In this document: one piece after another, positions 1 to 9,717 of the stretch | How the letters are laid out: every line of letters begins with the position of its first letter | Numbering within the stretch: position 1 is the stretch's first letter | From: Roseivivax sediminis | GTDB taxonomy: Bacteria > Pseudomonadota > Alphaproteobacteria > Rhodobacterales > Rhodobacteraceae | Direction: 5' to 3' | Assembly: GCF_900112685.1 (NCBI RefSeq) | Contig: NZ_FOMS01000002.1 | Coordinates: forward strand, 493,849-557,848 | Length of the DNA stretch: 64,000 nt | Translations under genes and position numbers: made by a program | The notes under the pieces: generated by a model | The model's database searches: none | What the model saw: the letters and a program-made list of their open reading frames with translations, nothing else | Told to the model about the DNA's origin: nothing

Positions 1-1
1 C

Positions 2-610
2 GAGGGCGAATTCGTCGCCGCCGGAGAGACGGTCGCGCGGCTGGTCGATAACGACCCGCTGACCGTGGCGATTCAGGTGCCGCAGCAGGCGCTCAACCGC
101 ATCCAGGTTGGCCAGAGCGCCGAGGTCCGCTTCATCACCGGGCAGACGCGGTCGGGCGAGGTGGCCTTCGTCGGCACCGCCGCCGAGTCGGCGACGCGCA
201 CCTTCCTCGCCGAGATCGAGGTGGGCAATCCGGACGGAGAGATCCCCGCCGGCGTCTCGGCGGAAGTGACCATCCCCACCGGCGATGTGACCGCGCATCT
301 GGTGCGCCCGTCGATCGTGTCGCTCGATCCCGACGGTCGGATCGGCGTGAAGACGGTCGAGGAAGGCCACGTGGTCTTTCACCCGATCGAGGTCGCCCGG
401 GCGGAGATCGACGGCGTCTGGGTCCAGGGTCTGCCCGAGAGCGCGGAAATCATCACCGTGGGCCAGGGCTTCGTGCGGGACGGGGAGGCCGTGCGCGCCA
501 GCGCCGAGGCAGAGGCCGACATGGCCGCAAGCCCCGCGACGACGGCGGAAGGCCCCGGCACCGCGGACGTTTCCGGCGGCGAAGGCGACGCCGAGGAGAC
601 GCAGCCTTGA
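2..610 (+). CDS. RND efflux periplasmic adaptor (membrane fusion protein), 5' end outside window
   Basis: The reading frame is open from base 2, so the gene begins before the window; 202 residues are visible. The first residues (EGEFVAAGETVARLVD) look like the lipoyl/barrel-sandwich part of a HlyD/AcrA-type adaptor, followed by the beta-barrel and membrane-proximal regions (QVPQQALNRIQVGQSAEVRF). The tail from about residue 160 is an Ala/Glu/Gly-rich acidic extension with no recognisable fold. The stop overlaps the TTG start of the AcrB-type permease as TTGA, so the two are translationally coupled. Known role of the family: periplasmic bridge between an inner-membrane RND pump and an outer-membrane channel. 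Substrate cannot be read from the sequence, and no TolC-like gene lies downstream. Confidence 0.85.
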   Translation, partial: EGEFVAAGETVARLVDNDPLTVAIQVPQQALNRIQVGQSAEVRFITGQTRSGEVAFVGTAAESATRTFLAEIEVGNPDGEIPAGVSAEVTIPTGDVTAHLVRPSIVSLDPDGRIGVKTVEEGHVVFHPIEVARAEIDGVWVQGLPESAEIITVGQGFVRDGEAVRASAEAEADMAASPATTAEGPGTADVSGGEGDAEETQP

Positions 611-3600
611 ACGCGATCATCGACGCCGCCTTCTCGCGCAGCCGCGCCGTCGTCATCCTGCTGCTGATGATCCTGACCGTCGGCGCCGTCGCCTACGTGG
701 CGATCCCGAAAGAGGCCAACCCCGAGGTGCCGCTGCCGCTGGTCTACGTCTCGACCAGTGTCGACGGGATCAGCCCGTCCGACGCCGAGCGGCTGCTGCT
801 TGAGCCGATGGAGGCGGAGTTCGGCGCCATCGAGGGGCTCGACCAGATGTCGAGCGAGGCCACCGAAGGCTTTGCCAGCGTTCAGCTCGAATTCGCCGCC
901 GGCGGCGACATCGACGAGGCGCTCGACAAGGTGCGCGAGGCCGCTGACAGCGTGCAGGGAGACCTGCCCGAGGACGCCTCCGAGCTCAACGTGACGGAGA
1001 TCAACACCGCGCTCTTCCCGATCATCACCGCCGTCCTGTCGGGGCCGGTGCCGGAACGGACGCTCAACGATCTTGCCGACGCGGTGCAGGACGAGGTGGA
1101 GGCGCTGCCCGGTGTGCTCGAGGTCGATATCGGCGGTGCGCGTGAGGAATTCCTCGAGGTGCTGATCGATTCGACGGTGTTCCAGACCTACAATCTCAGC
1201 TTCGACACGCTCATCAACCAGCTTCAGCGCAACAACCAGCTGATCGCCGCGGGCGCGATCGAGACCGGCGGCGGGCGCATCGTGCTGAAGGTCCCGGGCC
1301 TGATCCAGGACCTCGAGGACGTGTTGGCGATGCCGGTGAAGGTGGAGGGCGACACCGTCGTCACCTTCGGCGACGTCGCCACCGTGCGCCGCGCCTTCGA
1401 GGATCCGACCGGATTTGCCCGGATCGACGGCCAACCGGCACTGGCGCTCGAAGTGACGAAACGGTCGGGCGCGAACATTATCGACACTGTCGCTGCGACC
1501 AAGGCGGCGGTCGAGGAGCTGCGCGTCGACTGGCCCGACAGCGTGCGCGTGACCTACCTGCAGGACCAGTCCGAAGAGGTGAAGACGCTGCTGTCGGACC
1601 TCGAATCCAACGTTATCGCGGCGGTGATCCTGGTGATGATCGTCATCGTCTTCGCGCTGGGTCTGCGGTCGGCGGTGCTGGTGGGGCTCGCCATCCCCGG
1701 CGCGTTCCTGGCGGGCGTCGCGGCGATCTGGGCGATGGGCTACACGATGAACATCGTGGTCCTGTTCGCGCTGATCCTGGTGGTCGGCATGCTGGTGGAC
1801 GGCGCCATTGTCACGGTGGAACTGGCCGACCGGCGCCTGCACGAAGGCGACACGCCGAAGGCGGCCTATGCCCATGCCGCCAAGCGCATGGCCTGGCCGA
1901 TCATCGCGTCGACGGCGACGACGCTCAGCGTGTTCTTCCCGCTGCTGTTCTGGACCGGGCTGATCGGCCAGTTCATGAAATACCTGCCCATCACCGTGCT
2001 TTTGACGCTATCGGCGTCTCTCTTCATGGCGCTGATCTTCATTCCGGTGATGGGCGGCGTCATCGGCCGGGCGCAGCCGCAGACTGCGGTTTCCAAGCGG
2101 ACGCTGCACGCCGCCGAACACGGCGACCCGCGCTGTATCCCGGGATTTACCGGCGCATATGTGCGGCTCCTGGAGCGGGCGATCCTCCGGCCGTGGACGA
2201 CGGTGATCCTGGCGCTGGCGCTGCTGATGGGCGGCTTCGCGGTCTACGGGGAGTTCGGGCGCGGCATCTCGTTCTTTCCGTCCATCGAACCGGAGTTCAT
2301 GCAGGTGCAGGTCCGCGCCCGCGACAACCTGTCGATCTACGAACGCGACGACCTCGTGCGGCAGGTGGAGAGCCGGCTTCTCGGAGCGGAGGGCGTCGCC
2401 AGCGTCTACGCCCGGTCGACCATGAGCGCGGGGCAGGGCGACGAGGACGTCATCGGCACCATCCAGCTCGACCTCGTCGACTGGCAGGTGCGCCGCCCGG
2501 CGGCCGAGATCGCCGCCGGCATCCGCCAGGACATGGCCGACATCGCCGGCATCGAGGTGCAGGTCGAGACCGAGAGCGGCGGACCGGCGAGCGGCAAGCC
2601 GGTGAACCTGCGCATATCCGCCCGCGACCCGATCGCGCAGGCCGAGGCGGTGGAGACCGCGCTCGCCACGATGGACCAGGTGGGCGGATTCACCGATGTC
2701 ACCGACACAAGGCCGCTGCCGGGCGTCGAGGTCGCGATCAACGTCGACCGGGCGGAGGCGGCGCGCTTCGGCGCCGATGTGAGCCTTCTCGGCCAGGCGA
2801 TCCAGCTTCTGACCCAGGGCATCACGGTGACCGACTACCGCCCCGCCGACGCCGACGGGGAGCTCGACGTGCGCGTGCGCTTCCCCAGCGACGACCGCTC
2901 GCTCGGCGAGCTCGGCAGCCTGCGGGTGCCGACCTCATCGGGGCTGGTGCCGATCTCCAACTTCGTGTCGTTCGAACCGGTGGAGCGCGTCGGCGTGATC
3001 CGCCGCATCGACGAACGCCGCGTGACCACGATCGAGGCGAACGTCGCGCAGGGCGAGCTGGTCAACGACCGCATCGTGGCGCTGCGCGGCGCGCTCGCCG
3101 CCGCCGACCTGCCCGAGGGGGCGGAGTACGAGTTCGCCGGCGAATCCGAGGACCAGCAGGAATCGATGGTCTTCCTCGCCAGCGCCTTCGTCGCGGCCAT
3201 CGTGCTGATGGCGATGATCCTGGTGCTGCAGTTCAACAGTTTCTTCCAGGCCTTCGTGGTGATGAGCGCGATCGTCTTCTCGGTCGCCGGGGTGCTTCTG
3301 GGTCTTGTCGTCACAGGGCGGCCGTTCGGCATCGTCATGGGCGGCGTCGGGGTGATCGCGCTGGCCGGTATCGTGGTGAACAACAACATCGTGCTGATCG
3401 ACACCTACAACGACCTCAAGCGGGCCGGCGCCTCGCCGCTGGAGGCGGCGCTGCGCACCGGCGCGCAACGTCTTCGGCCGGTGGTGCTGACCTCGGTGAC
3501 GACGGCGCTGGGGCTCATGCCGATGGTGATCGGCCTCAACGTCAACTTCTTCACGCGGGAGATCGTCTACGGCGCGCCCTCCACGCAATACTGGACGGAG

Positions 3601-3732
3601 CTGTCGAGCGCGATCGCCGGGGGCCTGACGGTGGCGACGGTGCTGACGCTGGTGGTCACCCCCGCGATGCTGATGCTGCGCGAGAAGCGGGCGACCCGCG
3701 CGGCGCCCACGGCGCCGGTGCCGGCGGAGTGA
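607..3732 (+). CDS. RND efflux transporter permease, AcrB/HAE1 type
   Basis: A 1041-residue protein of normal length for the proton-driven RND pumps. An N-terminal membrane helix (about residues 12-31) precedes a large periplasmic loop; helix clusters lie near 330-500 and 850-1020 with the second loop between. TM4 carries LVDGAIVTVEL near residue 400, where AcrB has the Asp-Asp proton relay: the first Asp is kept and the second is Gly. TM10 has GIVVNNNIVLID near 921 and lacks the AcrB lysine, as in several HAE1 branches. The start is TTG, chosen because TTGA couples it to the adaptor stop and because the N-terminal helix follows directly. Substrate unknown; hydrophobic drugs or lipids are possible. 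Confidence 0.93.
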   Translation: MNAIIDAAFSRSRAVVILLLMILTVGAVAYVAIPKEANPEVPLPLVYVSTSVDGISPSDAERLLLEPMEAEFGAIEGLDQMSSEATEGFASVQLEFAAGGDIDEALDKVREAADSVQGDLPEDASELNVTEINTALFPIITAVLSGPVPERTLNDLADAVQDEVEALPGVLEVDIGGAREEFLEVLIDSTVFQTYNLSFDTLINQLQRNNQLIAAGAIETGGGRIVLKVPGLIQDLEDVLAMPVKVEGDTVVTFGDVATVRRAFEDPTGFARIDGQPALALEVTKRSGANIIDTVAATKAAVEELRVDWPDSVRVTYLQDQSEEVKTLLSDLESNVIAAVILVMIVIVFALGLRSAVLVGLAIPGAFLAGVAAIWAMGYTMNIVVLFALILVVGMLVDGAIVTVELADRRLHEGDTPKAAYAHAAKRMAWPIIASTATTLSVFFPLLFWTGLIGQFMKYLPITVLLTLSASLFMALIFIPVMGGVIGRAQPQTAVSKRTLHAAEHGDPRCIPGFTGAYVRLLERAILRPWTTVILALALLMGGFAVYGEFGRGISFFPSIEPEFMQVQVRARDNLSIYERDDLVRQVESRLLGAEGVASVYARSTMSAGQGDEDVIGTIQLDLVDWQVRRPAAEIAAGIRQDMADIAGIEVQVETESGGPASGKPVNLRISARDPIAQAEAVETALATMDQVGGFTDVTDTRPLPGVEVAINVDRAEAARFGADVSLLGQAIQLLTQGITVTDYRPADADGELDVRVRFPSDDRSLGELGSLRVPTSSGLVPISNFVSFEPVERVGVIRRIDERRVTTIEANVAQGELVNDRIVALRGALAAADLPEGAEYEFAGESEDQQESMVFLASAFVAAIVLMAMILVLQFNSFFQAFVVMSAIVFSVAGVLLGLVVTGRPFGIVMGGVGVIALAGIVVNNNIVLIDTYNDLKRAGASPLEAALRTGAQRLRPVVLTSVTTALGLMPMVIGLNVNFFTREIVYGAPSTQYWTELSSAIAGGLTVATVLTLVVTPAMLMLREKRATRAAPTAPVPAE

Positions 3733-3740
3733 GGCGGGCG

Positions 3741-5834
3741 GTGGCAACGCCGATCCGCACCTGGACACTGGGCGACAGCCGGCAGAGCCTCGTCCTTGCC
3801 GCTGAGGCAGACAGGCTGCCGGCCGTGGTCTACTGGGGCCCGCCGGTCCCGGAGGCAGAGGCCGAGGCGCTTGCCCGCGCGGCCGAGCGGGACGTGACCG
3901 GCGGCATGCTCGACCGCAACCCCGCGCTCAGCATCTGCCCCGAAGCCAGCGCGACCTTTCCCGGTCAGCCCGGCCTCTTCGCGCGCGACGGCGCGGGCAC
4001 GCCGATCCTGCCGGTCTTCCGTATCGAGACGGTCGAGGAGACGCCGGGGACGCTGCACTTCGTTTGCCGCGACGCCGCCGCCGGGCTTACCTATCACGCG
4101 CGCATCGCGCTCGATCCTGTCACGGGGGTCGTGACGGCCTCGGCTGCGCTGGAGGCCGCCGCGCCGATCCTGCTCGACTGGCTCGCCGCGCCGGTCTTTC
4201 CTGCCTCCGAGGCGGGCGAGGAGATGATCGACTTCGCCGGCCGCTGGTGCGGCGAGATGCGGCCCCAGCGCATCCACTGGGCCGCCGGCATCCGCCTGCG
4301 CGAGAACCGGACGGGGCGCACCGGGCACGAGCACATGCCGCTCCTGTACCTGCCCGAGACGGGGGCGACGAACACCGCGGGGCGGGTCGCGGCGTTCCAC
4401 TACGGCTGGTCCGGCGGGCACCGCATGGTGGCCGAGGAATTGCCCGACGGCCGCCGGCAGATCCAGTTCGGCCACGCCGCGCAGACCGAAAGCGCGCCGG
4501 GCACGCATTTCGAGACCGCGACGCTGTTCGCCTGCCGCTCGGACGCGGGCCTCAACGGCTGTGCCACTGCCTTCCAGCGCCACCTGCGCGACCGCGTCGT
4601 GCCATGGGTCGATCCCGCCGCGCCCCGGCGGGTGCACTACAATTGCTGGGAAGCCGTCTATTTCGACCATTCGCTGCCGGTGTTGTCCGAGATAGCCAGC
4701 CGCGCCGCCGACCTCGGCGCCGAACGGTTCGTGCTCGACGACGGCTGGTTCGGCCGGCGCGACGACGACACCGCGTCGCTCGGCGATTGGGAGGTCGATC
4801 CGCGCAAGTGGCCGGACGGGCTCCATCCGCTCATCGACCACGTGCAGGCCTGCGGAATGACCTTCGGCCTCTGGGTGGAGCCCGAGATGGTGAACCCCGG
4901 CAGCGCGCTTCTGGCGGCCCATCCGGACTGGGCGCTCGGGGCCGAGGACCAGGTGCTCGGCCGCCAGCAGAAGGCGCTCGACATGGCGCGCGCGGACGTG
5001 CGCGACCACCTTTTCGCGCGGCTTTCGGCGATCCTGTCGGCGCACGAGATCGACTACCTCAAGTGGGACCATAACCGGGTCCTGCCGCTGCCGGACGCGG
5101 CGCAGACGCGCGGCACCTACGACCTGATCGACCGGCTGCGCGCGGCGCATCCGCATGTGGAGATCGAAAGCTGCGCCTCGGGCGGCGGGCGGATCGACTT
5201 CGGCATCCTCGCGCGGACGCAGCGGGTCTGGCTGTCGGATTCCAACGACGCGGCCGAGCGGCTGCGGATCCAGCACGACGCCGCGCTCCTCTTGCCGCTC
5301 GCCGTGACCGGCAGCCATGTCGGCCCGCGCCGCTGCCACACCTCGGGCCGGGTGCACGACATCCGCTTCCGCGCCTGGGTTGCGGCGCAGCGGCAGATGG
5401 GGTTCGAAATGGACCCGCGCGAGCTGACGGACGAAGAGGCGGCGGTGCTGCGCGAGGTGACCGGCTGGTGGAAGGCGAACCGCGACTGGCTCGCGCGTGC
5501 CGACATCCTGCGTCTCGACAGTGCCGATCCGTCTGTGATCGCGGAGCAGCAACTGGCCGAGGACGGCGCCCGCTTCGTGGTTTTCGCCGGTATCGCCGCG
5601 ACCTCCGCGCAGATCGCGCCGCGCCCCCTGCGGCTGACCGGGCTCGACCCGGCGGCGCGCTACCGGGTGGCGCTGGGCAACGCAGAGGACGCGCCTGTGG
5701 GGCTGTCGCGCGGGACGCCGGCGCTTAAGACCGGGGCGCTGGAGCTGTCCGGGCAGGCGCTGATGGCGCAGGGGCTGACCCTGCCGTGGAGCCTGCCGGA
5801 CCGGATATGGGTGATCGAGGGAGAACGGCTATGA
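3741..5834 (+). CDS. Alpha-galactosidase, glycoside hydrolase family 36
   Basis: 697 residues with the GH36 layout: an N-terminal beta-sandwich, a TIM barrel from about residue 300, and a small C-terminal sheet domain. The nucleophile is most likely D443 in YLKWDHNR, and the acid/base is one of D500 or D503 in LSDSNDA. VLDDGWFGRRDDD is the family barrel-strand signature. No signal peptide is seen, so it should act in the cytoplasm on imported alpha-galactosides such as melibiose or raffinose. GTG at 3741 is preferred for its upstream GAGGCGGG; GTG at 3729, which overlaps the permease stop, is the alternative. It leads an operon with dgoK and dgoA, so released galactose is probably oxidised through galactonate. 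Confidence 0.88.
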   Translation: MATPIRTWTLGDSRQSLVLAAEADRLPAVVYWGPPVPEAEAEALARAAERDVTGGMLDRNPALSICPEASATFPGQPGLFARDGAGTPILPVFRIETVEETPGTLHFVCRDAAAGLTYHARIALDPVTGVVTASAALEAAAPILLDWLAAPVFPASEAGEEMIDFAGRWCGEMRPQRIHWAAGIRLRENRTGRTGHEHMPLLYLPETGATNTAGRVAAFHYGWSGGHRMVAEELPDGRRQIQFGHAAQTESAPGTHFETATLFACRSDAGLNGCATAFQRHLRDRVVPWVDPAAPRRVHYNCWEAVYFDHSLPVLSEIASRAADLGAERFVLDDGWFGRRDDDTASLGDWEVDPRKWPDGLHPLIDHVQACGMTFGLWVEPEMVNPGSALLAAHPDWALGAEDQVLGRQQKALDMARADVRDHLFARLSAILSAHEIDYLKWDHNRVLPLPDAAQTRGTYDLIDRLRAAHPHVEIESCASGGGRIDFGILARTQRVWLSDSNDAAERLRIQHDAALLLPLAVTGSHVGPRRCHTSGRVHDIRFRAWVAAQRQMGFEMDPRELTDEEAAVLREVTGWWKANRDWLARADILRLDSADPSVIAEQQLAEDGARFVVFAGIAATSAQIAPRPLRLTGLDPAARYRVALGNAEDAPVGLSRGTPALKTGALELSGQALMAQGLTLPWSLPDRIWVIEGERL

Positions 5835-5875
5835 CCGAACATGACGGACTTGGGCCGGCGCGGGGCGGCCGATGA
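5831..5875 (+). CDS. 14-codon bridging mini-ORF between alpha-galactosidase and dgoK
   Basis: An ATG-TGA reading frame ([14 protein letters not shown]) whose ATG overlaps the alpha-galactosidase stop and whose TGA overlaps the dgoK ATG, both as ATGA. It has the only strong ribosome binding site in the area, GAGGGAG at 5817-5823, seven bases before its ATG. dgoK itself has only a weak GGGGCGG upstream. I infer that it may serve to pass terminating ribosomes on to dgoK. Whether the peptide has any function is unknown, and chance cannot be excluded. Confidence 0.35.
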   Translation: MTEHDGLGPARGGR

Positions 5876-6786
5876 CGGTGCTGGACTGGATCGCGGTGGA
5901 CTGGGGCACGTCGAACCAGCGCGCCTGGCTGATGGCGCCGGGCGGCGCGGTCATCGACAGCCGCTCTTCGGACCGGGGAATGAACACGCTCGGCCCCGAG
6001 GCCTACGAATCGGCGCTTCTCGATCTTGTCGGCGATGCGCTCCCCGAGGACCGGGCGGTGCCGGTGGTGATCTGCGGCATGGCCGGGGCGCGGCAGGGCT
6101 GGCGCGAGGCGCCGTATCGCGCCGTCCCCTGCGCCCCGCCCGGCATCGCGGAGGCGACGCGCGTAGAGACCGCCGATCCCCGCATCGACGTGCGCATCCT
6201 GCCCGGCATCCGGCAGGACCGCCCCGCCGACGTCATGCGCGGCGAGGAGACGCAGATCGCCGGCATCTTCGCAGCGCATCCCGGTTTCGACGGCACGATC
6301 TGCCTGCCCGGCACGCATACGAAGTGGGTGCAGGTCAGCGCCGGAGAGGTCGTGTCCTTCCGCACCTTCATTACCGGCGAGCTCTTCGCGCTGATCGAGG
6401 GGCAGTCGGTGCTACGGCACACGCTCTCCGGCGGCGGCTGGGACGAGGCCGCCTTCGCGGACGCGGTGTCCGAGGCCATCTCCCACCCCGCGCGCACCGC
6501 TGCGACGCTGTTTTCCCTGCGGGCGGAGGCGCTGCTTCACGACATGCCGGCGGATGCGGCGCGCGCGCGGCTGTCGGGCACGCTGATCGGGCTGGAGATC
6601 GGCGGCGCGCGGCCCTATTGGCTGGGACGGCCGGTGATCCTTGCCGGCGGGGGCGCGCTCGGCGCGGCCTACGCCGCAGCGCTGGGCGCGCAGGGCGCCG
6701 AGGTCACGACGCTAGATGTCCGGACGATCACGCTGGCCGGCCTGTCGGCCGCGCGGGCCGGCATGCAGGAGACAGGAGGCACATGA
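5872..6786 (+). CDS. dgoK: 2-dehydro-3-deoxygalactonokinase
   Basis: 304 residues, normal for DgoK. The N-terminus [15 protein letters not shown] is the family phosphate-binding start, and [11 protein letters not shown] near residue 145 is a conserved DgoK segment. The enzyme phosphorylates 2-keto-3-deoxygalactonate with ATP to the 6-phosphate. No other start codon is in frame between the preceding in-frame stop (5842-5844) and 5872. The stop overlaps the dgoA ATG (ATGA at 6783-6786), so both enzymes of this two-step route are coupled. Galactose dehydrogenase, lactonase and galactonate dehydratase are not in the window and must lie elsewhere. Confidence 0.9.
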   Translation: MTVLDWIAVDWGTSNQRAWLMAPGGAVIDSRSSDRGMNTLGPEAYESALLDLVGDALPEDRAVPVVICGMAGARQGWREAPYRAVPCAPPGIAEATRVETADPRIDVRILPGIRQDRPADVMRGEETQIAGIFAAHPGFDGTICLPGTHTKWVQVSAGEVVSFRTFITGELFALIEGQSVLRHTLSGGGWDEAAFADAVSEAISHPARTAATLFSLRAEALLHDMPADAARARLSGTLIGLEIGGARPYWLGRPVILAGGGALGAAYAAALGAQGAEVTTLDVRTITLAGLSAARAGMQETGGT

Positions 6787-7388
6787 GCCGAGAGATCATC
6801 GCCATTCTCAGAGGCATCACCCCGGACGAGGCGGTGTCGGTGGCCGAGGCGCTCGTCGCCGCCGGGATCGACCGGATCGAGGTGCCGCTGAACTCTCCCG
6901 ACCCGTTCGACAGCATCGAACGGATGATCCGCGCCGTGGGCACGCGGGCGACCATCGGCGCAGGAACGGTGCTGACCGCTGAAGAGGCCGACCGCCTCGC
7001 GAAGATCGGCGCGCGCATGGTCGTCTCGCCCGACTGCAATCCGGAGGTGATCCGCGCGGCAAAGGCGGCCGGTATGCTGTCCTATCCTGGCGTCTACACG
7101 GCGACCGAGTGCTTCACGGCGATCCGCGCGGGCGCCGACGGGCTGAAGTTCTTCCCGGCCTTCAAGCTCGGCACCGACGGCCTGGCGGCATTGAAGGCGG
7201 TGCTGCCGCCCGAGACCGCGACCTATGCCGTGGGCGGCGTCGACGGGCCGGACTTCGCGGCCTGGCGCGCGGCCGGCGTGACCGGCTTCGGCATCGGATC
7301 GAGTCTCTACGCCCCCGGCCGCAGCGCGGAGGAGGTCGGCCGCCGGGCGCGGAGCCTCGCGGAGGCCTGGGACGCGCTGCCAGGCTGA
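6783..7388 (+). CDS. dgoA: 2-dehydro-3-deoxy-6-phosphogalactonate aldolase
   Basis: 201 residues of the KDPG/KDPGal aldolase fold. E33 in RIEVPLNSP and the Schiff-base lysine K122 in [11 protein letters not shown] match the class I aldolase active site. ILRGITP at the N-terminus favours the KDPGal (DgoA) branch over the KDPG (Eda) branch. The enzyme splits KDPGal into pyruvate and glyceraldehyde 3-phosphate, completing the route started by the preceding kinase. ACAGGAGGC sits just before the ATG, a strong ribosome binding site, in addition to the ATGA overlap with dgoK. Confidence 0.9.
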   Translation: MSREIIAILRGITPDEAVSVAEALVAAGIDRIEVPLNSPDPFDSIERMIRAVGTRATIGAGTVLTAEEADRLAKIGARMVVSPDCNPEVIRAAKAAGMLSYPGVYTATECFTAIRAGADGLKFFPAFKLGTDGLAALKAVLPPETATYAVGGVDGPDFAAWRAAGVTGFGIGSSLYAPGRSAEEVGRRARSLAEAWDALPG

Positions 7389-7395
7389 GCGTGGC

Positions 7396-8148
7396 TCAGG
7401 TGTGGACGTATTCGACGCTGCCGGGTTTCACCACCGCGCCGGTCAGCCGGCCGGTGGCATAGGCGCCGGTGTCGGTCGGGATGCGCCCGCCGGCGGCGCG
7501 GGGATCGGTGGTGATCGTGTGGCCATGCACAACCCAGACCCCGTCCTTGCGCCGGCGCGACTCGAAATCGGGATGCCCCCACAGCAACACATCCTCGGGC
7601 TGCGCCTCGATCGGAGCCAAGGGGTCGGCGCCGGCATGGACCACGGCGACATTCCCGGTGCGCCACATCGTCGGCAGGCCGCGCAGCCAGGTCTCCGCTT
7701 CGGAACCCAGCGCGGCGGCAAAGCGGTCGCGCGTCGTCTCCCAGCTTTCCGGAGAACTTTCGGTCGGGGCGGGGCAGCGGAAACTCGACAGCGTCTGAAG
7801 GCCGCCGTTGCGCACCCAGCGGGGGCCGAGCCCGACCGGATCGTCGAGAAACCCGAGCATCATTTCTTCGTGGTTGCCGCGCAGGCAGACGAAGCGGTCC
7901 TCTCCGAGGTCGGCCTGCAGCCCGCGCAGGCGGTCGAGCAGCGGCGCGCTGTCCTCCCCGCGGTCGACATAGTCGCCGACGCAGACCAGCGTGTCGGCCT
8001 CCGCCGCCGCGCTTTCCAGCTTCGTTAGAAGCCGCGCGAACAAGTGGTCGCAGCCGTGCAGGTCTCCGATGGCGACGAAGGGCGCATCGGGGGCGAGCGT
8101 GGACAGGTCGTCTGGCTTGGGGGACCGTCCCCATGAGAACAGGCGCAT
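7396..8148 (-). CDS. Metallophosphoesterase, serine/threonine protein phosphatase-like
   Basis: 250 residues with the calcineurin-like metal site in order: GDLHG (D29, H31), GDYVDRG (D59), GNHE (91-94), VVHAG and VVHGHT. This is the PPP/diadenosine tetraphosphatase-like pattern and the length matches small bacterial PPP phosphatases. The start MRLFSWGRSP is chosen because the residues read upstream of it are arginine-rich antisense of rlmN. It lies convergent with dgoA (7 bp between stops) and downstream of rlmN on the same strand. Substrate cannot be told: a phosphoprotein or a dinucleoside polyphosphate are both possible. Confidence 0.85.
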   Translation of the reverse strand: MRLFSWGRSPKPDDLSTLAPDAPFVAIGDLHGCDHLFARLLTKLESAAAEADTLVCVGDYVDRGEDSAPLLDRLRGLQADLGEDRFVCLRGNHEEMMLGFLDDPVGLGPRWVRNGGLQTLSSFRCPAPTESSPESWETTRDRFAAALGSEAETWLRGLPTMWRTGNVAVVHAGADPLAPIEAQPEDVLLWGHPDFESRRRKDGVWVVHGHTITTDPRAAGGRIPTDTGAYATGRLTGAVVKPGSVEYVHT

Positions 8149-8192
8149 GACGCTCAGGTAGTCCGTTTGCGGTGTGTGGCCAAGATGCCGGT

Positions 8193-9371
<1,179 letters not shown>

Positions 9372-9489
9372 CTCTCGGCTCTCCTGCGTGCGAAACCGGA
9401 TTTCTACACGATGTGGGGGCGAGAGGCAAAACCTAAAGGGGCAGGTGCGAATGAGTATGCCGGGGCGCTGAGCCGAGCAGCGCCAGGCC

Positions 9490-9650
9490 GCGGTCCGGCG
9501 ATCCTGCCCGTCGAACGGTGCACTTTATGGCAGCCACCTCGGTAAGACCTCCGAGCGACCGCCCAGCGCCGCCAAATCGCCGGTTCGGGGGCGGCCCGAC
9601 GATGCGCGGCTGCCTTCGGCCTCGAGTCCGCGCGGGGCGTGGAAAAGGCC
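9490..9650. repeat. Dispersed intergenic repeat C, copy 1 (most of the gap 9372-9717)
   Basis: The 346-base gap between rlmN and the next gene contains no supportable gene. From about 9490 it aligns by eye over some 150 bases with 46030-46195 upstream of pal. Shared blocks include CTTTATGGCAGCC (9531 on), GACCTCCGAGCG, AATCGCCGGT, GGCGGCCCG, CGATGCGCGGC and GCCTTCGGCCT. The two copies differ by substitutions and small indels. Read in reverse, both give the same open stretch (RPKAAAHRRAAP), which explains short spurious ORFs. Confidence 0.75.
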
Positions 9651-9683
9651 TTGGCACCCGATGAGGCGAGCGCGCAGGCAAAG

Positions 9684-9711
9684 GGCTCCGGGCGGCCATG
9701 CGCCCGGAGCC
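9684..9711 (-). terminator. Hairpin terminator of the 9718-10893 gene
   Basis: An 11-bp perfect stem (GGCTCCGGGCG with its complement, loop GCCATG) begins six bases beyond the stop of the minus-strand gene. On that strand it is followed only by CTTTGCC, so the U-tract is weak. Confidence 0.6.
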
Positions 9712-9717
9712 GGTCGT

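Noticed and set aside
2193..3740. In-frame extension of the alpha-galactosidase upstream to 2193
   Set aside because: It overlaps the RND permease in another frame and is Arg/Gly-rich; the enzyme domain begins after 3741.
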